Positions 56,045-64,000 of a stretch of DNA of 64,000 nt are shown here, piece by piece. The notes beneath the pieces are model-generated. The model searched no databases and had not been told where the DNA came from. It saw nothing but the letters and a program-made list of their open reading frames with translations. Source of the stretch: Luteimonas chenhongjianii (GTDB lineage: Bacteria > Pseudomonadota > Gammaproteobacteria > Xanthomonadales > Xanthomonadaceae); contig NZ_CP023406.1 of the NCBI RefSeq assembly GCF_002327105.1, forward strand, positions 3,224,001-3,288,000. The letters are read 5' to 3'. Each line of letters starts with the position of its first letter. The stretch's first letter is position 1. The translations under genes and the position numbers were made by a program.

Positions 56045-56851
56045 TTAGAGCACATCCGCAAAACCTCGCTTCAGCAGCCCGAACACAGCGGCGCCGACCG
56101 CATAGATAAGCAGGGCAGCAAACGTGTAGCTGGCCAGGAGAGTCCAGTCAGGCCAAGTCTCGTGAAACATAACCTGACGGAACTGCTCCACCGGAACCGT
56201 CAACGGATTAAGCAATAGCCAGTCGCGCAGCCCCTGTGGCATGTTCGAACGGGGGAAGAGGACCGGCCCGAGAAACATGCATACCATGACAAGAGATCCG
56301 ACGACCTGCTGGAGGTCGCGCAGATACACGCCCAAGGCCGCGAAGAGCAATGTCAAACCAACAAGAAGCACTAGATAAGGCGCAACGACAAGCGGCAACG
56401 CAAGCTGCGTCAAGGAAAATCCGGTTCCCCATACGCCATTGATCAGCCACAGAAGCGCCAGCCCCAACACCCCGTGAAACGCCGCAGAGAGCGCAGCCAC
56501 CCAAGCGAGCGCTTCGAGTGGAAAAACAACTTTTGTAACGTAGTTGGTCTGCTGCACGACCAACGCAGGTGCGCGTCCGAAAGACTCAGCCAAAATGCCG
56601 TGCAGGAGCAAGCCCGCGAGCAACTGCAAGGCGAACATCCCCACACCCTGGTCCTCGGCCTGTGGCCAACGGGACTGCAGCACCACGCCGAACACCAGCG
56701 TGAACACGGCCAGCATCAGCAAAGGCGTGACGATCGCCCACGACACCCCCAGAAGGGCGCCTCGGTAGCGAGTTGCGATTTCTCGCCAAGTCAGAATTCC
56801 AATCAGCGACCGTTGCCGGATCGGCAGGGTCCAGCTCGTGGGTTGCGACAT
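56045..56851 (-). CDS. wzm: ABC-2 type polysaccharide exporter permease
   Basis: The membrane subunit (268 residues, six helices) of an O-antigen or capsule ABC exporter. Family marks are LTWREIATRYRGALLGVSWAIVTPLLMLAVFTLVFG (pieces REIATRYRGALLG, WAIVTPLLMLAVFTLVFG), VFPLEALAWVAALSAAFH, and NPLTVPVEQFRQVMF. It would act with the Wzt-type ATPase encoded in the opposite direction 105 bases away. Normally wzm and wzt are consecutive on one strand; here they are divergent and wzm is instead fused in transcription to the giant glycosyltransferase, whose ATG directly follows its stop. The start is chosen at MSQPTSW, with GGAA upstream. Confidence 0.92.
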   Translation of the reverse strand: MSQPTSWTLPIRQRSLIGILTWREIATRYRGALLGVSWAIVTPLLMLAVFTLVFGVVLQSRWPQAEDQGVGMFALQLLAGLLLHGILAESFGRAPALVVQQTNYVTKVVFPLEALAWVAALSAAFHGVLGLALLWLINGVWGTGFSLTQLALPLVVAPYLVLLVGLTLLFAALGVYLRDLQQVVGSLVMVCMFLGPVLFPRSNMPQGLRDWLLLNPLTVPVEQFRQVMFHETWPDWTLLASYTFAALLIYAVGAAVFGLLKRGFADVL

Positions 56852-56955
56852 GCTTACGTTCCAGCGGTCAGGTCCCAGCAGACAGAAGCGCGGCGGGAAC
56901 GCCATTGTAAGCTCGTCGGACCGAATTCGCCCGGGTGACCAGAACGAGCTGATCG

Positions 56956-58257
56956 GTGATCATTACACAGATGCACACCTTGCCTACCACCGCCCCGCCC
57001 GCCATCCGCGTCATGGACGTGGGCAAGACCTATCGCTTGTGGCCCTCGCCTGGCGCACGGCTTTTTTATCCCCTGCTGGTGCGGTTGGCCCGGTCGTGTC
57101 GAAGACTCGCTCCGCGCTTGGCACAGGCCATCCAGGATTCCGCCGAGCGACGCCTCCACACCCACATCGCCCTACAGAACATCACTTTCGAGCTCTCCCA
57201 CGGCCGCGCCCTCGGCATCATAGGGCTGAACGGAAGCGGAAAAAGCACTTTGCTGCAGATCATTGCGGGGGTGATGGCGCCAAGCACAGGCCGTGTAGAA
57301 ATTAGGGGACGTATTGCCGCCCTCCTCGAGTTGGGCTCGGGATTCAATTTCGAACTGACCGGACGCGAGAACATTCGCATCAACGCTGCAATTCTCGGCC
57401 TGACACGGGCGGAAATCGACCGCGTGTTCGATGATATCGTCGCGTTCGCCGACATCGGAGATTATATCGACGAACCGGTAAAGACCTACAGTTCAGGCAT
57501 GGCGCTGCGCCTCGCATTCGCCGTACAGGTCCACACCGAGCCGGATATTCTAATAGTCGACGAGGCGCTCGCCGTGGGCGACGCCGCATTCCAGGCCAAG
57601 GCGATGGCCCGTATCGACGAGATCCTCGCGAGAGGCACCACCCTGCTGTTCGTAGGCCATGACCTGAATGCTGTCAAGGCGTTCTGCCACGAGGCAATGC
57701 TACTCGAGCGCGGGGAAATCGTCTTGCGAGGCCTGCCTGACGAGATTATCACCGAGTATCTGTATCGCACCCATCGAACGGCGCTCGCAGAACGGAGGAA
57801 AATCGCCGGCTCCCGTGTCGACCGGTTTGACGACGGCTACGGACTGGAAGATGCCCGTGTAATCGACGGCACTATCAACGGCGCCCGCCACGCCACGGTT
57901 GGATTCAACGCCAAGCTTGAAATCAGTCTGAAGGTCGCTCTACGCACGGACATAAGTCACCCGGCGATCATAGTCGATATAATGGATGGAAAAGGACTGC
58001 AGCTTTGCGGAAGACGGATTCCGCTTCCGGTCGCATTGGCTGACGGGCATAACTCGGACATAAGAATCTCCTTGGATGCCGCATTTCAGCAGGGTGTCTA
58101 TCGCTTGCGCACACGAGTGGTAGATGCGCCATCGCTGTCACAGACAACGGTGCTCGCGCGCCAGGAGGGCGCGTTATCATTCGAGGTAATCGATGACAGC
58201 CGAGCGCTATTCACTGGCCTGTACCCGGTTCCGATGGATATCCGTATCGACCAATGA
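56956..58257 (+). CDS. wzt: Polysaccharide exporter ATPase with C-terminal Wzt carbohydrate-binding domain
   Basis: The 433-residue ATPase has Walker A GLNGSGKST, signature YSSGMALRLAFAV and Walker B ILIVDEALAVGD, the pattern of the Wzt/KpsT family. After residue about 285 comes a beta-sandwich of about 145 residues (DDGYGLEDARVIDG, LEISLKVALRTDI, HPAIIVDIMDGKG, FQQGVYRLRTRVVDAP) that corresponds to the Wzt C-terminal domain, which in Escherichia coli O9a binds the capped end of the chain before export. GTG is the listed start, with ATG at 56971 as an alternative; neither has a strong ribosome site. The next gene overlaps by four bases. Confidence 0.92.
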   Translation: MIITQMHTLPTTAPPAIRVMDVGKTYRLWPSPGARLFYPLLVRLARSCRRLAPRLAQAIQDSAERRLHTHIALQNITFELSHGRALGIIGLNGSGKSTLLQIIAGVMAPSTGRVEIRGRIAALLELGSGFNFELTGRENIRINAAILGLTRAEIDRVFDDIVAFADIGDYIDEPVKTYSSGMALRLAFAVQVHTEPDILIVDEALAVGDAAFQAKAMARIDEILARGTTLLFVGHDLNAVKAFCHEAMLLERGEIVLRGLPDEIITEYLYRTHRTALAERRKIAGSRVDRFDDGYGLEDARVIDGTINGARHATVGFNAKLEISLKVALRTDISHPAIIVDIMDGKGLQLCGRRIPLPVALADGHNSDIRISLDAAFQQGVYRLRTRVVDAPSLSQTTVLARQEGALSFEVIDDSRALFTGLYPVPMDIRIDQ

Positions 58258-59180
58258 TTAAACAATTGCTGTTTCACCGCGAGTTCCTGGAATACACGGG
58301 CGGCCACGGAAAAGTTTATGACTATTTCCGTCACGCTTGCGCGCATCCCGACTGGCGCGCCGTCATCCACCTCACGGCAACAAGTGTCTGCGAGCAGAAT
58401 CCATGGCTGGCTCTACGGGAACACCTCGCGCCGAGTTACCAGCCCCAGGAGGCGGCTGCCCTCTTCATAGCTGGAATGGACTGGGCGACCTATCCTTGCG
58501 ACATCCCGGGTAAACCGGTCATCAACCTGGTCCAGCACGTTCGCCACGCGACAACAGGACATCCGCTTCGCCAGTACTTGAACCGGCCGGCCATCCGGAT
58601 CTGTGTGAGTCAAGCAGTAGCCGACGCGATCGCTTCGACGCGCTGCGTTCGCGGCCCCGTTTATGTTATCGAAGCAGCGCTCGACATAGACTCAGCCGTG
58701 ACCGACCGGAAGAAGCAAACCGCTTCGATCTTCATCGATGCGATAAAGCAGCCGGCCTTGGGTCGGGCGATAGCCAACGGGTTGGCGGGAACGCCCAGTG
58801 TCTCGCTGCTCACCCAGCGCATTCCCCGCACCGACTACCTAGCTCGGCTAGCCGAGGCGGACATCGCAGTTCTTCTCCCTCATCCCGCCGAAGGCTTTTA
58901 CCTGCCGGCACTGGAGGCCATGGCACTGGGATGCGCAGTGGTCGTTCCCGATTGCATCGGCAACCGGGCCTACGCCCGTGATGGGACGAATGTATTGATG
59001 CCACCGCTCGACGCTATGTCCATCCTCCTCGCCATAGGTGAACTGCTGAATGACCCGCACCAGCGCGAATCTCTGAGGACCAATGGCGTGCGAACGTCGG
59101 GGGCATTCACCCAGCGCAACGAGCGCAGCGCATTCCATCGTCTGCTCGAGGACATCGATTCGCTCTGGAGCTCGATATGA
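58254..59180 (+). CDS. GT4-type glycosyltransferase
   Basis: A 308-residue enzyme with two Rossmann halves. The C-terminal half has the donor-binding motif PHPAEGFYLPALEAMALGCAVVVPDCIGN (pieces AEGFYLPALEAMALG, VVVPDCIGNRAY), typical of GT4 (E-x7-E). The N-terminal half (HREFLEYTGGHGKVYDYFRHA) fits acceptor binding. It is short for GT4, as its N-terminal domain is reduced. It starts in the wzt stop and its own stop overlaps the next gene, so wzt, this gene and two sulfotransferases form one translationally coupled set. The sugar is unknown. Confidence 0.85.
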   Translation: MIKQLLFHREFLEYTGGHGKVYDYFRHACAHPDWRAVIHLTATSVCEQNPWLALREHLAPSYQPQEAAALFIAGMDWATYPCDIPGKPVINLVQHVRHATTGHPLRQYLNRPAIRICVSQAVADAIASTRCVRGPVYVIEAALDIDSAVTDRKKQTASIFIDAIKQPALGRAIANGLAGTPSVSLLTQRIPRTDYLARLAEADIAVLLPHPAEGFYLPALEAMALGCAVVVPDCIGNRAYARDGTNVLMPPLDAMSILLAIGELLNDPHQRESLRTNGVRTSGAFTQRNERSAFHRLLEDIDSLWSSI

Positions 59181-60037
59181 AGCCGCGCAACATCGCCCTC
59201 ACCGGTGTTCCGAGGGGAGGCACGACGCTAGCGTGCCAACTGCTCGGAGGTTGCGAGAATACGGTGTCGCTTTTCGAACCGATGGATGTAGCAAGGGTCC
59301 CTGCCGACGTCGAGCAGGCCATCGGAGTGATCGATACGTTCTACGCAGATATGCGCGAGCGATTGACGCGCGAAGGCATCGGTATCAGCAAACACCGCGG
59401 CGGGGTCGTGCCGGATAATCCTTTCGATCAAGCCCGAGAACCGGGCATGCTGCGGCTCGACAGGACCGAACGTGGTCCGATTCTGGTCGGCCGCCAGCGC
59501 GAAAACTTCAATCTGGTGATCAAGCACAATGCGATGTTTATCGCGCTGCTGCCGGATCTTGCGGCGCGATGGCCAACTCTCGCCATCGTTCGCAACCCGC
59601 TCGCCGTACTCGCTTCATGGAACTCGGTGGACCTTCCGGTGACAAGAGGGCGCCTTCCCGCAGGCGAGCGACTTGACCCTTGCCTGCATGGCCTGCTGGA
59701 AGAGACGCCCGGGCGCCTGGAGCGGCAATTCATCATCCTCGAATGGTTCTTCTCGCGCATTAGCGACTATCTCGCCGCGGAGTCGATCCTGCGCTACGAG
59801 GATATCGTCGCCTCACATGGTCGCAGTCTGTGGGCTGCGGCCGATCTGATGGCGCCTCCACGCCTAGATCTGCGAGTGCGCAACGCCAGCCCAGTCTATG
59901 CGGAGTCGGATATCACACGCCTCGTGGACGGCCTGACGCGCCCGAAATCGCATGACCGTGCGAGTTGGACAGCCTGGTACGCCGACGATGAAATCCATGC
60001 ACTTGCCGCCCAGCTCCTGGCGGGAGCTGTCTCTTGA
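59177..60037 (+). CDS. Sulfotransferase-family protein
   Basis: A 286-residue protein with the PAPS-binding loop TGVPRGGTTLACQLL (9-23) and the 3'-phosphate site AIVRNPLAVLASWNSVD, both characteristic of carbohydrate sulfotransferases. A Tyr-Glu-Asp motif (ILRYEDIVA) also fits the family. It would transfer sulfate from PAPS to a sugar hydroxyl in the cytoplasm. The start overlaps the glycosyltransferase stop (ATGA) and the end overlaps the second sulfotransferase (TTGA). No cysD/N/C genes for PAPS supply are in the window. Confidence 0.85.
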   Translation: MKPRNIALTGVPRGGTTLACQLLGGCENTVSLFEPMDVARVPADVEQAIGVIDTFYADMRERLTREGIGISKHRGGVVPDNPFDQAREPGMLRLDRTERGPILVGRQRENFNLVIKHNAMFIALLPDLAARWPTLAIVRNPLAVLASWNSVDLPVTRGRLPAGERLDPCLHGLLEETPGRLERQFIILEWFFSRISDYLAAESILRYEDIVASHGRSLWAAADLMAPPRLDLRVRNASPVYAESDITRLVDGLTRPKSHDRASWTAWYADDEIHALAAQLLAGAVS

Positions 60038-60819
60038 AATCTGTCCGGAGCGCGCCATCCCTAAGCTTCATGCTGGGCGGAACACAAAAAGGGGGCACGA
60101 CTGCACTTGCGCATCTCATGTCCATGCATCCGGATATCAGGCTGCCTCGCCAGAAAGAAGCGCACGTCTTCGATGCGGAGAGCTTCGACGACGACGCGAT
60201 GCCAGAGGCGATCGATGAAACCTTTGCTACCCATTTTGACGATGGCTTCTGCAGCGGGCGACGCACCCTGCATGGCGACGCGACACCGATCTCGATGCTC
60301 CATCCCGTTTTCATCCAGAGGATTGCGCGCTACAACCCTGCAATGAAGTGGATCCTGATCCTGCGGGATCCCTCGCTGCGCGCGATCTCGCACTATTTCA
60401 TGGAACGCGAGCGAGGCAATGAGCACTTGGCCCTTCCGTTCGCCCTGATCGTTGAACGATGGCGCCTCAAGGGACACGAGCACGACTTCTCTCCGGACTC
60501 CCCCCTCCGACACCACAGCTATATCGCCCGCGGCCGCTACGTCGGGCAACTCGACATCCTGTTCCGGTACTTTCCGGTCGACCAGGTTCTCCTGCTCCGC
60601 AACGAGGACCTGAGGCAAGAACCCCAGCGAACTCTCGACGCGGTGTTCCGCTTCCTCAATGCTGCTCCATTCGCGCCGGAGTCGCCTTTCGTGGATATTT
60701 TTTCAGGAAACTGGCAGCAGGACCGAACAGCGCGGCTCGTCCGCCCGTGGCTCAGGTGGATATACGCAGGCGAGGTGCGAGCGCTGCATCGGCGTTTCGG
60801 AATCCGACTCTGCGACTAG
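60034..60819 (+). CDS. Sulfotransferase, heparan-type (sulfotransfer_1)
   Basis: A 261-residue cytoplasmic sulfotransferase with PAPS loop LGGTQKGGTTALAHLM, KEAHVFD, and ILRDPSLRAISHYFMER for the 3'-phosphate; the K-x-G-T-T and R-x6-S spacing is that of N-deacetylase/N-sulfotransferase relatives. LLLRNEDLRQEPQRTLDAVFRFL is the conserved C-terminal helix. TTG start overlapping the upstream stop; no other start fits. It is the last gene of the wzt set; about 200 bases of non-coding sequence with no clear terminator follow before the xps operon ends on the other strand. It probably sulfates the exported polysaccharide. Confidence 0.9.
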   Translation: MKSVRSAPSLSFMLGGTQKGGTTALAHLMSMHPDIRLPRQKEAHVFDAESFDDDAMPEAIDETFATHFDDGFCSGRRTLHGDATPISMLHPVFIQRIARYNPAMKWILILRDPSLRAISHYFMERERGNEHLALPFALIVERWRLKGHEHDFSPDSPLRHHSYIARGRYVGQLDILFRYFPVDQVLLLRNEDLRQEPQRTLDAVFRFLNAAPFAPESPFVDIFSGNWQQDRTARLVRPWLRWIYAGEVRALHRRFGIRLCD

Positions 60820-61020
60820 ACGCGGCTGACGGAGTTCCCGGGAGCCGCGGTCTTCGGCTGCGCTGCGGGTTGCCCGCTGAGGCAGCCGCGGCCCTGGGCC
60901 CACGCACTCAGTCGCGCCCGACAGATCACTCGGGTATGCCAAGCATCGGGCGCACAAGGTCCCCAACCACGGCCGCTTGACCGAGGCCGACACATGCATC
61001 GCGCGTCCGCGTACCGCCCC

Positions 61021-63213
61021 TCAATCGCCTCCCAGGCGCAAGCTCGGCTCGTACGAAGGCTCCGATACGGGGGGCTCGGTCCCCATGGACGGCAAGTCCA
61101 GGAACTGCAGTCTCTCGCCGAGCGAGCGGGTCAGCTCGACCGCCTGACCGTCGGACTCGACGATATAGGGCACGATCATCAGCACCAGCTCGGTCCGGGT
61201 GTTATTGCGACTCGTGCTGCGGAAAAGACTCCCCAGGACTGGAACATCCTTGAGATAAGGGACCCCATCATTGCTGACCGTCGAGCGGTTTGACATCAGG
61301 CCACCGATCAGAATCGAACTCCCATCGCGCAGCGAAAGGTTGCTGGATACGGCGCGATTGAAAATGGACGGCGACTGGACAGCGGAATTCGCCCCCAGGG
61401 GCAATGCTTCGCTGACTTCCTGACGGATCTCGAGATCGATCCTGTCGTCAGAGTAGACGATTGGCTTGATATCCAGAATGATGCCGGTTTTCCGATATTG
61501 GATGGACTGCAGGATATTGGTATTGCCATCCGTCTGCTGATTGGAGGCGCTTTGGGACGAAAGAGTGGGAATTTCGGTGCCTACATCAATGCTGGCCTGC
61601 TCACCGCTTTTCACCATCAGGCGAGGAGACGACAGCACGGTGACCCGGCTGTCTTCCGCAAAGGCCCGAAGTCGGGCTCGGGTCTGCCCTGCAACGTCAA
61701 GAAGATACGTAAGCCCGGAGAACCCTTCTATGGCCCCCAGCGTTCCTGAAGTAATCGTTCCGTCGTAGCCGCTCGGTCCGACCTTACTCAGCCAGCTCAC
61801 GCCGAACTGCTCGTCCTTGTCGAGGGAGACCTCGGCAATAGTGACCTCGATCATGACCTGACGGGCCGCACGATCCATCTGCCGGATCAGCGGGAGGAGC
61901 CGAGCCCAGTCCTGCGCATCTCCGCGGTAAATAATGGCGTTTCGAGGAGCGTCCAGGATCAATCGACCTGATGATACGCCCAGCTCGCTCGGCACTTCTG
62001 TCGACGGCGCCGGCGCCGCGACGGGCTGCTGACCGCTGACGAGGTCCGCCCCGGACCGTGCGTTGGCCTGGGCGCTGCTCACCGAGTTTCGCGAAGGCTG
62101 GATTCCCGAGCGGGAGGTTCCACGCACACCATTAAGTGTAGAAACCACGTCCTGGGCACTGGTGTTGCGCACCGTGTAGTAGAAGAGACTCTGATCGCCC
62201 CCTACCGGGTTGGGCGTATCAATCGTCCGGGCCCACTGTACGACATGCTCGAGCACGTGGCCTTCGCCGGCAAAAACGAGGACCGTGTTAGCGGCCCCCA
62301 TCGGCATTACCAGGATCGAACTCGCGGTCGGCATCGTCCCGCCTCCGTGAACTGCAGCGGCATAGCCCTCGGCGCGCAGCACGTCCACCAGCTTCGCCGC
62401 AAGTTCCTCGGCGCTAACGAACGCGGGTTCAATGCGGGTACTCACCCGCCCCCGCATGAAGGGACGGTCGAGCACACGGATCGCAGCAGCCGCCTGCCTG
62501 ACGATTTCAGGCCGGCCGAACAACACAACGGCGTTCCGGTTGAGATCATCCTGGATCTCGAGCCCATCGGTACGGAAAGCAAGCTTGAGCCAGTTGGTAA
62601 CGTCCGCATTGCGCACCGAGCTCAGCTCGACCAGCTGGAAGATCGGGCGATGGGAGATCGGCACTTCGGGAGCGGCACGGCCGCTGAGCACAAGGGGGGG
62701 CTCGAAAGCGTCTCCCCTGCCCGCAAGCAGGAACCGGACCCGATCCCCCTCGTAGCGGGCCTCGACACCGTAGGTCCGCAGTACGCGGACAGCGAGCTGA
62801 TAGAAGTCGGAAGGAGGGAGCGGACCCGGGGTGCGCAGCGTCACCAAATCACTCATCTTCGCCACAGCAGGATCCAGCTGGAAGCCAACCCCCAGGATCG
62901 TCCCGAAGAATTCGTTGATGAAGGCCGGAACTGGCATCCCTTCGATGTTGACGCTCAAAGGCTCGCCCCTGACCGGCGGAATCCCGAAGGCCGATCCCGT
63001 GCCAGCCACCGCCGGTTCGTAGTTCGAGGTCGGGGTTCCAGTCCGTCGCAGGCTCTCAAGCCTTTCACTGTGAGCCACAAGCGCGCTGTCCCCATCATCT
63101 GCCAGGGCCCGCTGGTCACGCGAGAGGGGCTGGGGGAGCTCGACCTTGACCGGGCGCGCGCAACCTCCCAGCAGCAGCACCACCACCAAGGCTCGAACCA
63201 ACGCGTTATTCAT
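61021..63213 (-). CDS. xpsD: Type II secretion outer-membrane secretin
   Basis: XpsD (GspD) forms the gated outer-membrane ring through which folded exoenzymes leave. The chain of 730 residues has a lipoprotein signal (VVVLLLGGCARP), as reported for XpsD of Xanthomonas campestris; N0-N3 domains follow (PVPAFINEFFGTILGVGF for N0, IFQLVELSSVRNADVTNWL, YYTVRNTSAQDVVSTLNG). The secretin core shows VMIEVTIAEVSLDKDEQFGV, VLSSPRLMVKSGEQASIDVG and SILIGGLMSNRSTVSNDGVPYLKDVPVLGSLFR (pieces LIGGLMSN, GVPYLKDVPVLGSLF). Its start overlaps xpsN by eight bases. It probably exports the pectinases of this window. Confidence 0.94.
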   Translation of the reverse strand: MNNALVRALVVVLLLGGCARPVKVELPQPLSRDQRALADDGDSALVAHSERLESLRRTGTPTSNYEPAVAGTGSAFGIPPVRGEPLSVNIEGMPVPAFINEFFGTILGVGFQLDPAVAKMSDLVTLRTPGPLPPSDFYQLAVRVLRTYGVEARYEGDRVRFLLAGRGDAFEPPLVLSGRAAPEVPISHRPIFQLVELSSVRNADVTNWLKLAFRTDGLEIQDDLNRNAVVLFGRPEIVRQAAAAIRVLDRPFMRGRVSTRIEPAFVSAEELAAKLVDVLRAEGYAAAVHGGGTMPTASSILVMPMGAANTVLVFAGEGHVLEHVVQWARTIDTPNPVGGDQSLFYYTVRNTSAQDVVSTLNGVRGTSRSGIQPSRNSVSSAQANARSGADLVSGQQPVAAPAPSTEVPSELGVSSGRLILDAPRNAIIYRGDAQDWARLLPLIRQMDRAARQVMIEVTIAEVSLDKDEQFGVSWLSKVGPSGYDGTITSGTLGAIEGFSGLTYLLDVAGQTRARLRAFAEDSRVTVLSSPRLMVKSGEQASIDVGTEIPTLSSQSASNQQTDGNTNILQSIQYRKTGIILDIKPIVYSDDRIDLEIRQEVSEALPLGANSAVQSPSIFNRAVSSNLSLRDGSSILIGGLMSNRSTVSNDGVPYLKDVPVLGSLFRSTSRNNTRTELVLMIVPYIVESDGQAVELTRSLGERLQFLDLPSMGTEPPVSEPSYEPSLRLGGD

Positions 63214-63715
63214 TCCGACCGTCTTCCTCTTTGACCGCACGCCCTGCGTCGAGGCAGGCACCACGGTGTTCCGTCGCGTCATATAGTTTCCGGCTGAACT
63301 CACAACCGTCTCGCGTGTACCTGATCGAAACGATCTCGACAGACGTCAGCAGCGCGCCGTCCGGCAGCGGGCTGTTAAGCGGGATCTGTACGATCTTGCC
63401 CTGCTCCCCGGCGACCAAGGCAACTGGCATAGGGTCAGCCATGATACCGGCAAGCTTCCAGGAGGGGGCACCTCGTCGATCTGATCCCCCCTGCGATCTG
63501 AACGGCGTTGCCGTGCGTAACTTCTCGAACGCACCTGGCGCGACCCGGTTCAGACTGTCCGGCGGTGGCAGAGTCCACGCGGCATCTCCTGGCGTCCACC
63601 CCTGCGCGGAGGGAGGCGGCAATGCGAGTCCGATCGCAAACCCGAGGCCAGCGCCGAGCGCAGCAGCCGATACAAGAGGCCGCGCACGCGCGCCATCAAC
63701 CAGCTGTCTGATCAT
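63206..63715 (-). CDS. xpsN: Type II secretion protein N, Xanthomonas type
   Basis: A 169-residue bitopic inner-membrane protein. One helix (SAAALGAGLGFAIGLALPP) is followed by a Pro-rich linker and a small GspC/PulP-like periplasmic HR domain (KLAGIMADPMPVALVAG, GKIVQIPLNSPLPDGALLTSVEIVSIRY as pieces). In Xanthomonas XpsN sits between XpsM and XpsD and couples the inner-membrane platform to the secretin. The ATG overlaps the xpsM stop by 20 bases and the end overlaps xpsD by eight. Length and gene order agree with that system. Confidence 0.88.
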   Translation of the reverse strand: MIRQLVDGARARPLVSAAALGAGLGFAIGLALPPPSAQGWTPGDAAWTLPPPDSLNRVAPGAFEKLRTATPFRSQGGSDRRGAPSWKLAGIMADPMPVALVAGEQGKIVQIPLNSPLPDGALLTSVEIVSIRYTRDGCEFSRKLYDATEHRGACLDAGRAVKEEDGRNE

Positions 63716-64000
63716 CCGGCCTAATCCGATAGAAAAACACCAGGGTGAGCGCAGCGGTCCTCGATTGGCGGTTCATGTACGTCACTGACTCGATTGCGAC
63801 CAGGTTGCTCCCGGACTCGACCCGCCGGACCAACTGCACCAGCGCAGCTGGCTCGAATCCCCCGCTCAACACCACGGGCACGCGATAGAGGTCTTCCCAT
63901 CCATCGACGCGTGCAGGCGCTTCGGGCTGGATGCGCATGTTCGCGCCCGCGGAGTCAGCAAGCGCTTTGGCCTGCGCCTGCACAGCGGCTTGCGCCAGCC
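63696..64000 (-). CDS. xpsM: Type II secretion protein M (5' end cut by window)
   Basis: The C-terminal 95-100 residues of XpsM, part of the inner-membrane platform. The ferredoxin-like fold is visible: LYRVPVVLSGGFEPAALVQLVRRVES, then LVAIESVTYMNRQSRTAALTLVFFYRIRP. The reading frame is open to base 64000, so the N-terminus and its membrane helix lie outside. Overlap with xpsN by 20 bases and the order M-N-D identify the Xanthomonas xps operon. Confidence 0.85.
   Translation of the reverse strand, partial: LAQAAVQAQAKALADSAGANMRIQPEAPARVDGWEDLYRVPVVLSGGFEPAALVQLVRRVESGSNLVAIESVTYMNRQSRTAALTLVFFYRIRPDDQTAG

Noticed and set aside
60820..61020. Small gene between the second sulfotransferase and xpsD
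   Set aside because: Open frames here have no ribosome site or coding character; region appears non-coding.
1..64000. tRNA, rRNA, CRISPR array, insertion sequence or prophage
   Set aside because: No cloverleaf ending in a tRNA-like acceptor, no rRNA core sequence, no regularly spaced repeats, and no transposase, integrase or phage genes were recognised.

Overview
The window is a high-G+C chromosomal segment from a gammaproteobacterium of the Xanthomonadales, most likely a Lysobacter, Luteimonas or Xanthomonas-like Lysobacteraceae. The lineage call rests on gene content and order: an xps-type type II secretion operon containing the lineage-specific XpsN, the scoAB (lpsIJ-like)/xanAB/rmlBACD/etfBA block that borders lipopolysaccharide loci in Xanthomonas, a short H-NS-like protein of the Xanthomonas/Xylella type, and large TonB-dependent receptors next to polysaccharide-degrading enzymes. 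The start of the first gene's coding strand lies inside the window but its 3' end is cut at base 1; the last gene (xpsM) is cut at base 64000.

Region 1 (1-15.1 kb) is a pectin-use locus. A GH43 glycosidase, a 1,273-residue LamG protein of unknown activity, a PL10 pectate lyase and a CE8 pectinesterase follow a TonB-dependent receptor on the minus strand. A second receptor and a divergent 2-keto-3-deoxygluconate kinase (kdgK) lie behind it. Together they would demethylate and cut pectin outside the cell, import the pieces through the outer membrane, and feed the product sugar acid to central metabolism. Two inverted repeats sharing ATGACACCG sit upstream of the two receptors.

Region 2 (15.2-35.1 kb) is mostly housekeeping: sppA, a MATE exporter, a DUF3667 protein, a sigma-region-4-like membrane protein with a DUF3106 protein, priA (preceded by a paired DnaA-box inverted repeat), an NYN/LOTUS protein, a compact pssA - holD-like - rimI operon, a DUF4124 protein, proS, hns, a ThrE-type exporter, and a four-gene MCE lipid transporter whose permease carries a fused STAS domain.

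Region 3 (35.1-44.9 kb) makes nucleotide sugars and borders the surface-polysaccharide island: scoAB, xanA and xanB (GDP-mannose supply), rmlBACD (dTDP-rhamnose), and etfBA.

Region 4 (44.9-60.8 kb) is a lower-G+C surface polysaccharide island. The left part (plus strand) encodes a GtrB-like polyprenyl-phosphate glycosyltransferase, WecD-like acetyltransferase, small SMR-type membrane protein, WecE-like transaminase and a large GT-C-like membrane protein; with RmlA and RmlB these could make dTDP-Fuc4NAc and attach it on the periplasmic side. The right part encodes an ABC exporter (divergent wzm and wzt), a glycosyltransferase, two sulfotransferases, and a 1,378-residue sulfotransferase / coiled coil / GT2 / GT4 fusion with exact 70-residue coiled-coil repeats. 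The fusion has the layout expected of a chain-length ruler combined with a capping enzyme and is the most interesting object in the window. Region 5 (61-64 kb) is the 3' end of the xps type II secretion operon (xpsM, xpsN, xpsD), the machine likely to export the pectinases of Region 1.

No rRNA, tRNA, CRISPR array, insertion sequence or prophage was recognised.
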